This document shows, piece after piece, positions 33,180 to 41,195 of a stretch of DNA of 64,000 nt. Both the position numbers and the translations under genes were made by a program. Under the pieces are notes generated by a model that saw nothing but the letters and a program-made list of their open reading frames with translations, did no database searches and had not been told where the DNA came from. This DNA comes from a virus. Positions within the stretch are counted from its first letter, which is position 1; every line of letters begins with the position of its first letter. The stretch is taken from positions 1-64,000 of IMG/VR virus record IMGVR_UViG_3300003873_000003; one strand, written 5' to 3'.

Positions 33180-33636
33180 CGGTATCCGCACGGGAGTGAC
33201 CCGATGAGTCCATAGCGGTAAATACGTTTAATTCACCACGCCGCACCCCCAGCGTGGCACTTAGGGAAGTTAATGTTGGTAGCCCCTGATACGTGGTAGC
33301 CCCTGATACAGTATCCACATGCAGACTTTCTTTTTCGTCTTCATTACCATGCGTGTCATGTTTAGGAATAGGTGTGCCGCATGAACGGAGGCGGTACACT
33401 TCATCAATACAGTTCAGCAATGAATCTTGGTATATCCGCAAAGACCTCCGCAACGACTCAAAGCTATGAATCAGAGCAGCGTCAGGGGCAAAGCCTGACT
33501 CGGATAGACTCTCGACATACCCATCTAAGTGAGCTAGGTAGTCCCAAGCCTCCGCCTGTTTCTCATACAGACTAGCCTTCATCTCTCCCCAGAATGCTCC
33601 ATCTATGGTTTCATTTGCGTGTGCATCATCAGTCAT
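33160..33636 (-). CDS. Unknown protein with a P-loop-like remnant
   Basis: A 158-residue protein coupled by ATGA to the acyltransferase gene. The first 85 residues are helical. Near the end, GVRRGELNVFTAMDSSGHSRAD resembles (in parts) the RRGELxVxTGxxGxGKS opening of DnaB/KaiC-type ATPases with the Walker lysine changed to His, and the protein stops 10 residues later. It may be a decayed or chance match. Function unknown. Confidence 0.5.
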   Translation of the reverse strand: MTDDAHANETIDGAFWGEMKASLYEKQAEAWDYLAHLDGYVESLSESGFAPDAALIHSFESLRRSLRIYQDSLLNCIDEVYRLRSCGTPIPKHDTHGNEDEKESLHVDTVSGATTYQGLPTLTSLSATLGVRRGELNVFTAMDSSGHSRADTDGATDG

Positions 33637-34646
33637 AGTAACTCCTTATTGTTGGTAGGTGATGGTACTGAAAGTTGGGTTGTGAGCCCTGCACCTTTAT
33701 AGAAAGAGAAGCAAGGCTTGCTATAGAAACCCCAACTCTTCTTCCACCCATTATCGTAAGACAACGGCTCTATGCGTCTTCCTTCCGCTACAGCAAAGCA
33801 AGATTGTGTTATGTAACCATTAACAGATTTATGACGCTTATGTCGAGTCCCTGACATGAACATCGTAAGCGAGTGCTTATTGCCAATCAAGATAACAACG
33901 GCAGCAAGCTCGTTTGTGTGCCTATCTGTAACACACAAAGCGGAAACCTCGTAGGAGCAACCCTTATCAAGCAGAGCCGACACTAAAGCATCAACATCAG
34001 GGACTGCATACTGCTCGAACCTGTAAGCGTTATCACCAAAACGCTCTTTCTGCATTTCTTTAACTGCCTCAATGTGGTACAAGCTGATAGGGGAAACTTC
34101 ATAGTAATACTTCTTGTTTAACCGCTTCAAACTATTTCGGATACGCCCACGTTGTTTGTGGTTACACGCATACTGCAAGTGGGACTCCCAATCCATTTCC
34201 GAGTAGAAATGGTCAGACGAGTATTTCACAGTAACTGGTCCCGTATCCGTGTGTAGCACCATAGTGTCACCGACATTTGGCAGATTGAAGTTCGTATTCA
34301 AGAACGGTTGGTTATCAATCACCGAGCCGCTAGGAAGACTATCAGCAATAACACTCATCCAGTCCTTACTTGAGAAAGGGTGTGCAGCACTTGGGGTCAT
34401 AGAGGACAACGAAAAGTCGCTGTCAATCTCAACGTAGTTAGAATACTCACCATTGTAGCACCCATACCTGCAAAGAGGCAAGTAAACAACATCACTCACC
34501 ACTGCACATGGAGGTTCCGCAAGATGCTTATGCCAATGCTCCGTCCACTCTAGGGTGGCTTGCACAGACGGCTTCTCGATACAAGATACCCTCCTCTCCC
34601 TATCACGGATAAACTCGCTTCCAGTAATCATATCAGGCTGGGACAT
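33633..34646 (-). CDS. FemAB/BioF2-like GNAT acyltransferase
   Basis: The start at 34646 follows AAGGAGAGG. The 337-residue product has the double-GNAT look of FemAB and Acetyltransf_6 proteins: RGRIRNSLKRLNKKY opens the acyl-binding half, then KEMQKERFG, CVTDRHTNELAAVVILIGN and SYDNGWKKSWGFYSKP. Such enzymes transfer acetyl or aminoacyl groups to amines. It lies last among the modification genes and overlaps the lysine 2,3-aminomutase gene by 14 bases. Acylating a lysine-derived amine is the simplest guess, by analogy with ablA/ablB beta-lysine acetylation. Confidence 0.7.
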   Translation of the reverse strand: MSQPDMITGSEFIRDRERRVSCIEKPSVQATLEWTEHWHKHLAEPPCAVVSDVVYLPLCRYGCYNGEYSNYVEIDSDFSLSSMTPSAAHPFSSKDWMSVIADSLPSGSVIDNQPFLNTNFNLPNVGDTMVLHTDTGPVTVKYSSDHFYSEMDWESHLQYACNHKQRGRIRNSLKRLNKKYYYEVSPISLYHIEAVKEMQKERFGDNAYRFEQYAVPDVDALVSALLDKGCSYEVSALCVTDRHTNELAAVVILIGNKHSLTMFMSGTRHKRHKSVNGYITQSCFAVAEGRRIEPLSYDNGWKKSWGFYSKPCFSFYKGAGLTTQLSVPSPTNNKELL

Positions 34647-35715
34647 GTCTGACCTCTCCTTCATAGTTAATAAGCGTATTAGTATCACCATCGGTTATAA
34701 TCACCCTAGCAGGCTCTAGGGGTATCTTGCCAATGCCACCTTCACCATCCACAACAAACGTAGGCATGGCAACACCGCTGATATACCCCCTAAGTTGGCA
34801 TACGAGTGTTTGTGCATCTTGCAGACTGACTTCAAACTGTGCGTTACCTAACTCACGGTCACAGGTGTACACGTAGTAAGGTCGAATACCGATAGACACA
34901 AGGTGCATAAACAGGGTCTCAAGGGTATGGGCGTTATCGTTGATGCCTTTCAACAGCACAGTCTGACTTCCTAGTGTTACCCCTGCGTCACGCAGATTGT
35001 TTACACCATCAACAAATATCGGTGTAATCTCTTTCGGATGGTTCACATGGATATTCAAAAGCACGTTATAATCACGCAGCAACTTACAGAATGCTGGGGT
35101 TAGTCGGTAAGGATTCTGTACAGGCATCCGTGAGCTGATACGAAGAATCTTGATGTGAGGTAGTGCCCGTATCTCTTTGAAGAGGTGTTCAAGAACGGTG
35201 TCGCTCATCAACAAGGGGTCTCCGCCTGACAGAAGCACATCATTTATTTCTGTATGCTTTTGCAGGTACTCAAGTGAAGCCATGAGTTGACCTTTCGATA
35301 TGTAATCATCCTCCCCAGATACCATACGTTTGCGAGTACAGAATCGGCAGTACGCAGCGCAAGTGTTCTGAACAAGGAAAAGGACACGCTTAGGGTAACG
35401 GTGGATAATGCTCGTACCTGCGATTCGATGACGTTCCTCATTGAGAGGGTCTTCCTGCTCAACATCAGACACATCTAGCTCTTTCTTCGAGTAGAGGTAC
35501 TGCTTACGGATAGGACAGTCGGGGTCATCAGGCGACATTAAACTTAGCAGATAAGGTGTTACACCTACCTTGAGTAACCCATGTGGGGGTACATCATCAG
35601 GCACATTCGATAAGTATATGCGCAATCCATCCATACTTCGCACACTACGCTTTATCTGACTGCGCCAACTAACGTCATCAAAGCACATAGGGTCTGTAGC
35701 CATCGTTTTACTCAT
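34633..35715 (-). CDS. Lysine 2,3-aminomutase (KamA/AblA-like radical SAM enzyme)
   Basis: The start at 35715 overlaps the upstream gene. The 360-residue enzyme has RYPKRVLFLVQNTCAAYCRFC in parts, with iron-sulfur cysteines C119, C123 and C126, and LLSGGDPLLMSD for SAM and PLP phosphate. The PLP lysine is K330 in GEGGIGKIPL. Asp286 (YTCD) and Asp323 (FVVD) fall 37 residues apart and Asp323 lies 7 before the PLP lysine, exactly the spacing of Asp293, Asp330 and Lys337 in the clostridial enzyme, where the aspartates hold the lysine side-chain amine. So it should make L-beta-lysine. Rare in a phage. Confidence 0.85.
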   Translation of the reverse strand: MSKTMATDPMCFDDVSWRSQIKRSVRSMDGLRIYLSNVPDDVPPHGLLKVGVTPYLLSLMSPDDPDCPIRKQYLYSKKELDVSDVEQEDPLNEERHRIAGTSIIHRYPKRVLFLVQNTCAAYCRFCTRKRMVSGEDDYISKGQLMASLEYLQKHTEINDVLLSGGDPLLMSDTVLEHLFKEIRALPHIKILRISSRMPVQNPYRLTPAFCKLLRDYNVLLNIHVNHPKEITPIFVDGVNNLRDAGVTLGSQTVLLKGINDNAHTLETLFMHLVSIGIRPYYVYTCDRELGNAQFEVSLQDAQTLVCQLRGYISGVAMPTFVVDGEGGIGKIPLEPARVIITDGDTNTLINYEGEVRHVPA

Positions 35716-36817
35716 GGGATGAACCTTGGATGAACAGCACCAGCTCATGTGGTTCGAGAACACCACCCCAAGCTTTAGAGAAAGAAGGTGAGATAGCTTC
35801 GGTCAAGTCCTCACCCACCATAGGTACGAACTCGGGGCGAGGTAAGCCTAGGTGAGCAGAGCGACCATCTTCGTGTGCATCATTATTCGTATCAGCGGCG
35901 AACCCCATGTGAACCATAGGAAACCCATCGTACAGAGCTTCGTGGTCACGCAAAGCACGTTGCATGGAAGATACGAGTTCCCCTGTAGTCCACGGTCGAA
36001 TCTTGACAGCCTCATCCAACTTAATGTCAGCTACAACACGAGTTTCACCGTCAGACTTAGAGTGGGACTCTTCCACAACGACATTCTTATGATAAAGCTC
36101 GATGCTGTTATTGAATAGGTTACGATGTGTGACAACTGTGTACGAAACATTCAGAGTAGAACTGGAGCGTACAATGCCATCAGCGATTAAATCCTTACCG
36201 ATGTCAGTATCTGTACTCAAAGGTGTCCAGCAGTCAGACTCGTACTTATCGTGGAAGGGTGTGTACACACCGAAAGGAACGATGTTAAACTGGGCATAAT
36301 AGTCATCACCGTGCTTAACAGCATTATTAAGCAGGTTGAGGAAAAAGTCATCCATTTCAGATTCGGTCTGCAAGGCATTCAAGCTGTAATAGTACCCCAA
36401 CACTAAGTTTGTGCCTTCGGGTATAGTACAGTGAGTGGCATCGGCTGTTTCTAACCCTGCACCGTTGTCATTCAGTTCGGTTATCGTATAAGAGCTTACA
36501 TCGACTGTGGGGGAGAAGTATCCAGTGAGTTTGGAATAGTAATCCTTCCCACCAAACAACTCAACAACGTTCGCAGAGGACAGGGACTCAATGAAGGGTT
36601 TGCCAAGCTCATAAGCAGTAGTTCGCTCAAAGTCAGCACTATGGGGGAACGTTATGCCTTCAAACTCACCGTTCAACACAGTACGCAATGTTTCTCGAAG
36701 AAGGAGAGTGTCGTACAAACGAGCATGTGGGTCAGGGGCAGTAACAGCCTCGTACACGGCGGCATGGTGGTAAAGAGATTTTGCATAGTAACATAACTTG
36801 CGGTCTTTTGATTTCAT
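35708..36817 (-). CDS. Methyltransferase-like protein of the modification cluster
   Basis: A 369-residue protein. NVVELFGGKDYYSKL (about residues 82-96) occupies the place of the SAM-binding loop of a class I methyltransferase. VDVSSY could be the next acidic strand. ADATHCTIPEGTNLVLGYYYSLNAL resembles motifs II-III. The catalytic core cannot be fixed and the glycine loop is atypical, so the call is tentative. It ends in an EPHELVLF strand. It follows the ATP-grasp gene after an AAACTGTAAATG motif and overlaps the aminomutase gene by 8 bases. Confidence 0.5.
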   Translation of the reverse strand: MKSKDRKLCYYAKSLYHHAAVYEAVTAPDPHARLYDTLLLRETLRTVLNGEFEGITFPHSADFERTTAYELGKPFIESLSSANVVELFGGKDYYSKLTGYFSPTVDVSSYTITELNDNGAGLETADATHCTIPEGTNLVLGYYYSLNALQTESEMDDFFLNLLNNAVKHGDDYYAQFNIVPFGVYTPFHDKYESDCWTPLSTDTDIGKDLIADGIVRSSSTLNVSYTVVTHRNLFNNSIELYHKNVVVEESHSKSDGETRVVADIKLDEAVKIRPWTTGELVSSMQRALRDHEALYDGFPMVHMGFAADTNNDAHEDGRSAHLGLPRPEFVPMVGEDLTEAISPSFSKAWGGVLEPHELVLFIQGSSHE

Positions 36818-36882
36818 TATTTTGTAACTCCCAATATAGGATAAACAGTGGATGTAACGTAGGTCAATCGGCTACACCCACC

Positions 36883-36892
36883 ATTTACAGTT
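36883..36892 (-). promoter_or_regulatory. AAACTGTAAATG boundary motif
   Basis: Minus-strand AAACTGTAAATGG directly after the ATP-grasp stop, about 65 bases before the start at 36817. A TTGACC lies between it and the start. Confidence 0.5.
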
Positions 36893-36900
36893 TTGCACTC

Positions 36901-38568
36901 TTATGGCTTAGGGTTATGACCTGTAGCCCTATCCATAATACGCTCTAACATCTCACTATAGAACCCCTCAAATAAAGTACCGTTGTAAACACAGTCAGAA
37001 CAAGCAGGCTCGATGTATTCTTGGATGCGTGGGGAATTAGGTCGCATTTCAAACACTGTACTAAGAACGGCAACACGCCCACCATGCGAAAAGAACCCAT
37101 CTGATACAACATCATAGTACACGTCAATATACCGCATATCAACAGTGCCTTGCTGTAAGAACGCTCCAGTCGGTGTTCCTCTGCGTGTATCAGGGTAGTG
37201 AACTGCCTTGGGTGTGCGGAAACGGTCGGCAGCAAACGAAAGGTCGATAAGCGATAACCCAAAACTTTCAGGGTATAGCAGCGGTACTATCGTGTTGCGG
37301 GGGTCTGACCAAGAGTAAGTGTTCGGTGCGTTGTATGAATAGAAGTAGTCTAGGAACTCAAAAGGGCTTGGGTGTAAGATAAGACTGTCTTCTGTATCAG
37401 CACACTCCGAAGGCGCAGGCTCCATCTCACCAGCTTGCATTGCAATCGTTGCGAAGTTGCTATTCGCAAGTCGAGTCATCCACTCGATACCATAAGTAAT
37501 AGAATCATCGTGACCCATAATAAACGTCAAGTCTATGACCCCAGTGTATTCAGGTGCATTGTCAGCCAACCACGCACCTAACCGACCTGCAATTACCTCG
37601 GGGTACATGAACCGCTTGAGGCGTTCAGATGTAAGAGACACATGGTAAGTAGCAACATCACCAAACTTGGGACCGCAGCCGCCATACTGATTGTCATGGA
37701 ACAAACGATTATCCTCAATCACCAACACGCCATTCCCCACGTGACCTTGAGCAACAAAATAGGAAAGGCTGAACTCAATACCTTCGATAAAGTCTTGGAT
37801 GATGATGGGGTAAGGTAGACCCTTGCCGTTTTCGGGACGCAAAGTCAAAGCACCAATAGACTGACCACGAAGTTCCTTTACGTACACCTTTTTCGAGGTG
37901 TCATCAACGGCGGAGCATACACCGCACCAATCTTCCTCATCTTGAACCGTGACCGTTTTAGGTGTAGCGATACCGAGAGAACGGAACGCCGCATCGCCAA
38001 CACTACGAACTAACTCTAAGTCCCGTGCGGCTTTCGGTGTTCTGGGGAACAGGTTGTACGGCAAGGGTTTACCCTTCGCAACCTTGGAATTGGCTACGCC
38101 TTTATAGATGATGTCATCCAACCATTGATAGAACGGTTTAGTCTGCGCCTGCTGTGCAACTTGTTTGGAACGGGGCTTAGTACGACCACCTTTCGTTGCA
38201 CGGATGTCATCCATAGTTCTTGCGTGCTGGATACCACAGGCAGCAGGGTACACCACAGTCCCACTACCATTCTTCTCGGTAACAAAGTGATGTACGATAC
38301 GCAGCGTAGCTTCCAACGAAAAGGCGTACTCCGACCCACCAATGGAGTGAGGAATCAAGCAGGCAGTTGGATGGTCTGCAAAATAATCAGAGGCAGCGTC
38401 CCTGTTACCGATAACCAGTGTGTTAAACAAAGAAGGTTCAAAGGCTGTACTATCCCTCACCTGCTCCATAGACAAAGAAAAACGAGGTACAAGCAGATTG
38501 AAAGATTTGGTCTTGGGGTCACCGACCGTAATAACACGGTAGTCGTCAATAGAAAATTCGTCACTCAT
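36901..38568 (-). CDS. PurD-like ATP-grasp ligase
   Basis: A 555-residue protein. The central 200-390 region is an ATP-grasp domain: KVYVKELRGQS, IIIQDFIEGIEFSLSYFV, GGCGPKFGDVATYHV (compare the GARS GGMGAYSP loop) and GIEWMTRLANSNF in the place of the metal- and ATP-binding end. An N-terminal domain of about 190 residues and a C-terminal part of about 160 with a CSDC pair flank it. ATP-grasp enzymes join a carboxylate to an amine via acyl phosphate; PurD joins glycine. It overlaps the second QueC-like gene by ATGA. Joining an amino acid to a modified base is the likely task. Confidence 0.75.
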   Translation of the reverse strand: MSDEFSIDDYRVITVGDPKTKSFNLLVPRFSLSMEQVRDSTAFEPSLFNTLVIGNRDAASDYFADHPTACLIPHSIGGSEYAFSLEATLRIVHHFVTEKNGSGTVVYPAACGIQHARTMDDIRATKGGRTKPRSKQVAQQAQTKPFYQWLDDIIYKGVANSKVAKGKPLPYNLFPRTPKAARDLELVRSVGDAAFRSLGIATPKTVTVQDEEDWCGVCSAVDDTSKKVYVKELRGQSIGALTLRPENGKGLPYPIIIQDFIEGIEFSLSYFVAQGHVGNGVLVIEDNRLFHDNQYGGCGPKFGDVATYHVSLTSERLKRFMYPEVIAGRLGAWLADNAPEYTGVIDLTFIMGHDDSITYGIEWMTRLANSNFATIAMQAGEMEPAPSECADTEDSLILHPSPFEFLDYFYSYNAPNTYSWSDPRNTIVPLLYPESFGLSLIDLSFAADRFRTPKAVHYPDTRRGTPTGAFLQQGTVDMRYIDVYYDVVSDGFFSHGGRVAVLSTVFEMRPNSPRIQEYIEPACSDCVYNGTLFEGFYSEMLERIMDRATGHNPKP

Positions 38569-39278
38569 AGCTCAACTCCTAGTTCTTTGAAAAGTTCATC
38601 CACTTCGATACAAATGGGGCATTCATGGCAAGGTTCAGCATACTCGCAGCTTTGAGTACGCGCAAAGTCAATACCCATTGAAATGCCAAACTGAATAACC
38701 TCACGCTTCGTTAGGGACTCAAGCGGTGCTGTGACCAAGAAAGGCTCTGCGAAGGATGAAAAGATAGTGTCGTTCACCTGTGTATGGATTTGGCGGCAAG
38801 CATCCCGACCACGCATTAGGTTCAAGTCTGTGTTCATACCCAATTCAGATTGGTTGGATTGGAACCCCGTAGCTAAGCGGTTACAGCCGTTATAAGAGGC
38901 AACCGTGGCTGCCATGAGCATGAACAAAGGGTTGCGCCCATTAAGGAATCCCATCTCGGTGTCGGTCAGTACACAACAGTCATCACGATGGACACCTTTC
39001 TTTTGCAACTCGTAGTCTTCTTGGAAAGTAGGAACAGAGGTCAACTTACTGTAGTCCCAATCAATAACGTGCGTCTTAACTGTGCAACCGCAGTAATTTG
39101 ACAGGAAGTTTGCGTGCCAGTTCATATTGCGTTTCATGGTTTCAAAGTTCGCATTGCCTCCATTCACTAGGATTAACATGCCTAGTGAGCCAGCCTCTGC
39201 CAACATGTACGCAGCTACAGTGCTGTCGATACCTCCACTGTAAAGTACGGCTTGTTTCTTCTCAATCGGTTTTGTCAT
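38565..39278 (-). CDS. Second QueC-like (ExsB family) PP-loop enzyme
   Basis: The start at 39278 follows AAGGAGATG. The 237-residue product has the PP-loop SGGIDS at residues 14-19, NGRNPLFMLMAATVAS in the place of the QueC RNGVMLSVA segment, and a zinc-type cysteine set CEYAEPCHECPIC near the C-terminus. It is a clear QueC relative but well diverged from the QueC encoded next to it. QueC adenylates the carboxylate of CDG to make an amide and then a nitrile; a paralogue could activate the same group for another amine, or act on the modified nucleic acid. ATGA-coupled to the ATP-grasp gene. Confidence 0.8.
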   Translation of the reverse strand: MTKPIEKKQAVLYSGGIDSTVAAYMLAEAGSLGMLILVNGGNANFETMKRNMNWHANFLSNYCGCTVKTHVIDWDYSKLTSVPTFQEDYELQKKGVHRDDCCVLTDTEMGFLNGRNPLFMLMAATVASYNGCNRLATGFQSNQSELGMNTDLNLMRGRDACRQIHTQVNDTIFSSFAEPFLVTAPLESLTKREVIQFGISMGIDFARTQSCEYAEPCHECPICIEVDELFKELGVEL

Positions 39279-39303
39279 AACATCTCCTTGTTTTGTAGTC
39301 ACA

Positions 39304-39313
39304 ATTTACACTT
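39304..39313 (-). promoter_or_regulatory. AAGTGTAAAT boundary motif
   Basis: Minus-strand AAGTGTAAATTGTGAC touching the queC stop and only 25 bases before the next start, which is short for a classical promoter plus leader. Confidence 0.45.
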
Positions 39314-39993
39314 TACCCATCTTCATACAGCGTAGGGTCAACAATGCCTGCCAACGAAAAGGCTAAACGGCGTTCCGTACAAGTACCGCACTTACCACAG
39401 TGGGTCACCCCACCTTTATAGCAACTGTATGTTTCTGCGAACGGTACACCCAAGCTTGCACCGATAGATACAATTTCGTTCTTAGTCAACCCACCGAAGG
39501 GGCTTACAACTTCAACACCACCGTATGTGCCTAATGAAGCAGCCTTACTCATAGCAGTTGTGAACTCGGTACGGCAATCGGGGTAGATGGCGTTGTCTCC
39601 TTTATGCGAGGCTAGGTAAACATGGTTAAGCTTACGGGCTTCTGCGATAGCTACAGCCACAGACAACATCACACCGTTACGGAAAGGAACCACAGTGCTA
39701 CGCATCGTAGCATCCTCGTAGTGACCTTCAGGGACGTCACCTGCACCCGAAATCAAGGAACTCAGCTCACCTAAGCTGCATTGGTTGAAGACGTTATGCA
39801 AAGGTATGACGAGGTGCTCCGTGTTAGTGATAGAGCAGTTACGAGAGGCACATTCGAGTTCTCGCTCATTGTGATTTGAACCGTAGTCGAACGACACCGC
39901 TAGAGCAGGCTTCATTTGGTACAACAGAGTGGTACTATCTAGACCCCCACTGTAGATTAAGATACCAGTATTTTCGAGAATGTTAGGTTTCAT
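39313..39993 (-). CDS. queC: 7-cyano-7-deazaguanine synthase
   Basis: A canonical 226-residue QueC: PP-loop SGGLDS at residues 15-20, FDYGSNH, VPFRNGVMLSVAVAIA, then FGGLTKNEIVSIG and the zinc site CYKGGVTHCGKCGTCTERR (written here within limits). It converts CDG to preQ0 with ATP and ammonia. The start overlaps the ArcS-like stop as ATGA, so the two are cotranslated. With FolE and QueE it supplies preQ0; QueD is not visible here. Confidence 0.92.
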   Translation of the reverse strand: MKPNILENTGILIYSGGLDSTTLLYQMKPALAVSFDYGSNHNERELECASRNCSITNTEHLVIPLHNVFNQCSLGELSSLISGAGDVPEGHYEDATMRSTVVPFRNGVMLSVAVAIAEARKLNHVYLASHKGDNAIYPDCRTEFTTAMSKAASLGTYGGVEVVSPFGGLTKNEIVSIGASLGVPFAETYSCYKGGVTHCGKCGTCTERRLAFSLAGIVDPTLYEDG

Positions 39994-41138
39994 TTTGAAT
40001 CTCCATTTGAATCATTTACTTTCAGAATACACCGCTTTAAGGAGTACAAACGGTCAGGGTCAAGCAGGTCAAGATAGTCAGGATAAAACTTCACAGGATT
40101 TACATATTGTACTTCGGGCTTATACCCATCAGGCAAGTCACGTAAGGCGGCTTCAATAGCTTGATTGTAATAGTCACAGTAAGAAACAATATGCACAGGT
40201 TTATGTTTGATGATATACTTCCTAACCTGCTGCATAGCACGCCAGTCATTAGGCACGCCACTATCGTACATAGGTGCTACACCCCAGAGGTCTTGAGGTA
40301 CGATACCTAGAACACCAGTAACGATAGCAATAGTCCAAGTATCAATCCAGTCCTCATCAGGGGCTTCACAAGAAGCGAGTGTATCCATGACGGCTTTGTG
40401 CATAGGGGAAGGGTACGGCTTATCCGCAGCACATGGAACGAGTAGCAGATTCGAGGTTGGATTTGAAGGGCTATAATCATCTAAGTCCTCCAAGTAGTCC
40501 AGTACAGTTGGTCGGTGGAACCCTCCGTTGTTAGTCACCACGAAAGACTTATCATGCAACCCTACACACCAATGAGGCTGAAAGCCTTGCACATCAAGCT
40601 TCCACAAGAAATCCGTAAGCTCTGGGCGCATAGAGGCAGACCACTCGACAGCCGAGCGTGTAACCTCCAAATCAGTGAAAGTCAACGCCACGTCCTCCTC
40701 AAATTCTACAGTAGGTAACTGCACTTCAACCCCCATGTAACGCAAAAGCATACACCAAGAAGAGGGAGGATACTTCGCAATGACTTTAGGTGCATCTTTT
40801 AAGTCGCCCGTACATTGGGTCGGTAAGAGAGGAGCGAGCGTAGAAACGTACCCATCCTCATCCATGTTAAAGTCCCGCCATGTAAAGTTTGGGTTGGCAA
40901 GCTGGAACAGCTTTTTGAACAACGTCATGTAGCCTTGATAGGTGTCCTCATACGACTCGCCTTTATTAGGCGCACTCAAGTAAATGGTGTAAGTCTCTTG
41001 TGGGTCTTCGTCAGACAGACCTAGTGTGTGGTTACAAGGGTAACCAAACAGCTCACCGTGGATACAGGGGACTCCACTGACCTTTACGTGTGAGCTAAGG
41101 TCTTCGGGTGTAGGTGACGGTAGTTCTTGTTCATCCAT
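39990..41138 (-). CDS. ArcS-like (archaeosine synthase core) protein
   Basis: A 382-residue protein, first gene of the cluster. Residues 231-350 match the ArcS catalytic domain: LLLVPCAADKPYPSPMH (residues 231-247), where PCxxxKPY with K240 equals the active motif, then VTGVLGIVPQDLWGVAPMYD in the place of the ArcS SPLGVVPREL and PAAHYD segments. In archaea this domain attaches lysine to the nitrile of preQ0 in tRNA. The first 200 residues are unlike archaeal ArcS and I see no TGT domain. Start at 41138 with GAGGAGAG. It may add lysine or a relative to a 7-deazaguanine base. Confidence 0.75.
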   Translation of the reverse strand: MDEQELPSPTPEDLSSHVKVSGVPCIHGELFGYPCNHTLGLSDEDPQETYTIYLSAPNKGESYEDTYQGYMTLFKKLFQLANPNFTWRDFNMDEDGYVSTLAPLLPTQCTGDLKDAPKVIAKYPPSSWCMLLRYMGVEVQLPTVEFEEDVALTFTDLEVTRSAVEWSASMRPELTDFLWKLDVQGFQPHWCVGLHDKSFVVTNNGGFHRPTVLDYLEDLDDYSPSNPTSNLLLVPCAADKPYPSPMHKAVMDTLASCEAPDEDWIDTWTIAIVTGVLGIVPQDLWGVAPMYDSGVPNDWRAMQQVRKYIIKHKPVHIVSYCDYYNQAIEAALRDLPDGYKPEVQYVNPVKFYPDYLDLLDPDRLYSLKRCILKVNDSNGDSK

Positions 41139-41195
41139 TGGTTTCTCTCCTCTTAATCATGCGGGTCTAATAACAATTCACTGCACTTGCGGTAC

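Noticed and set aside
36883-36892. TTTACA of the boundary motif read as a plus-strand -35 box
   Set aside because: At the copies checked, no -10 box lies 16-18 bases downstream on the plus strand and no plus-strand genes follow.
39990-41138. ArcS-like protein as a DpdA/TGT transglycosylase
   Set aside because: I see no TGT barrel motifs or catalytic aspartate region; only the ArcS core motif fits.
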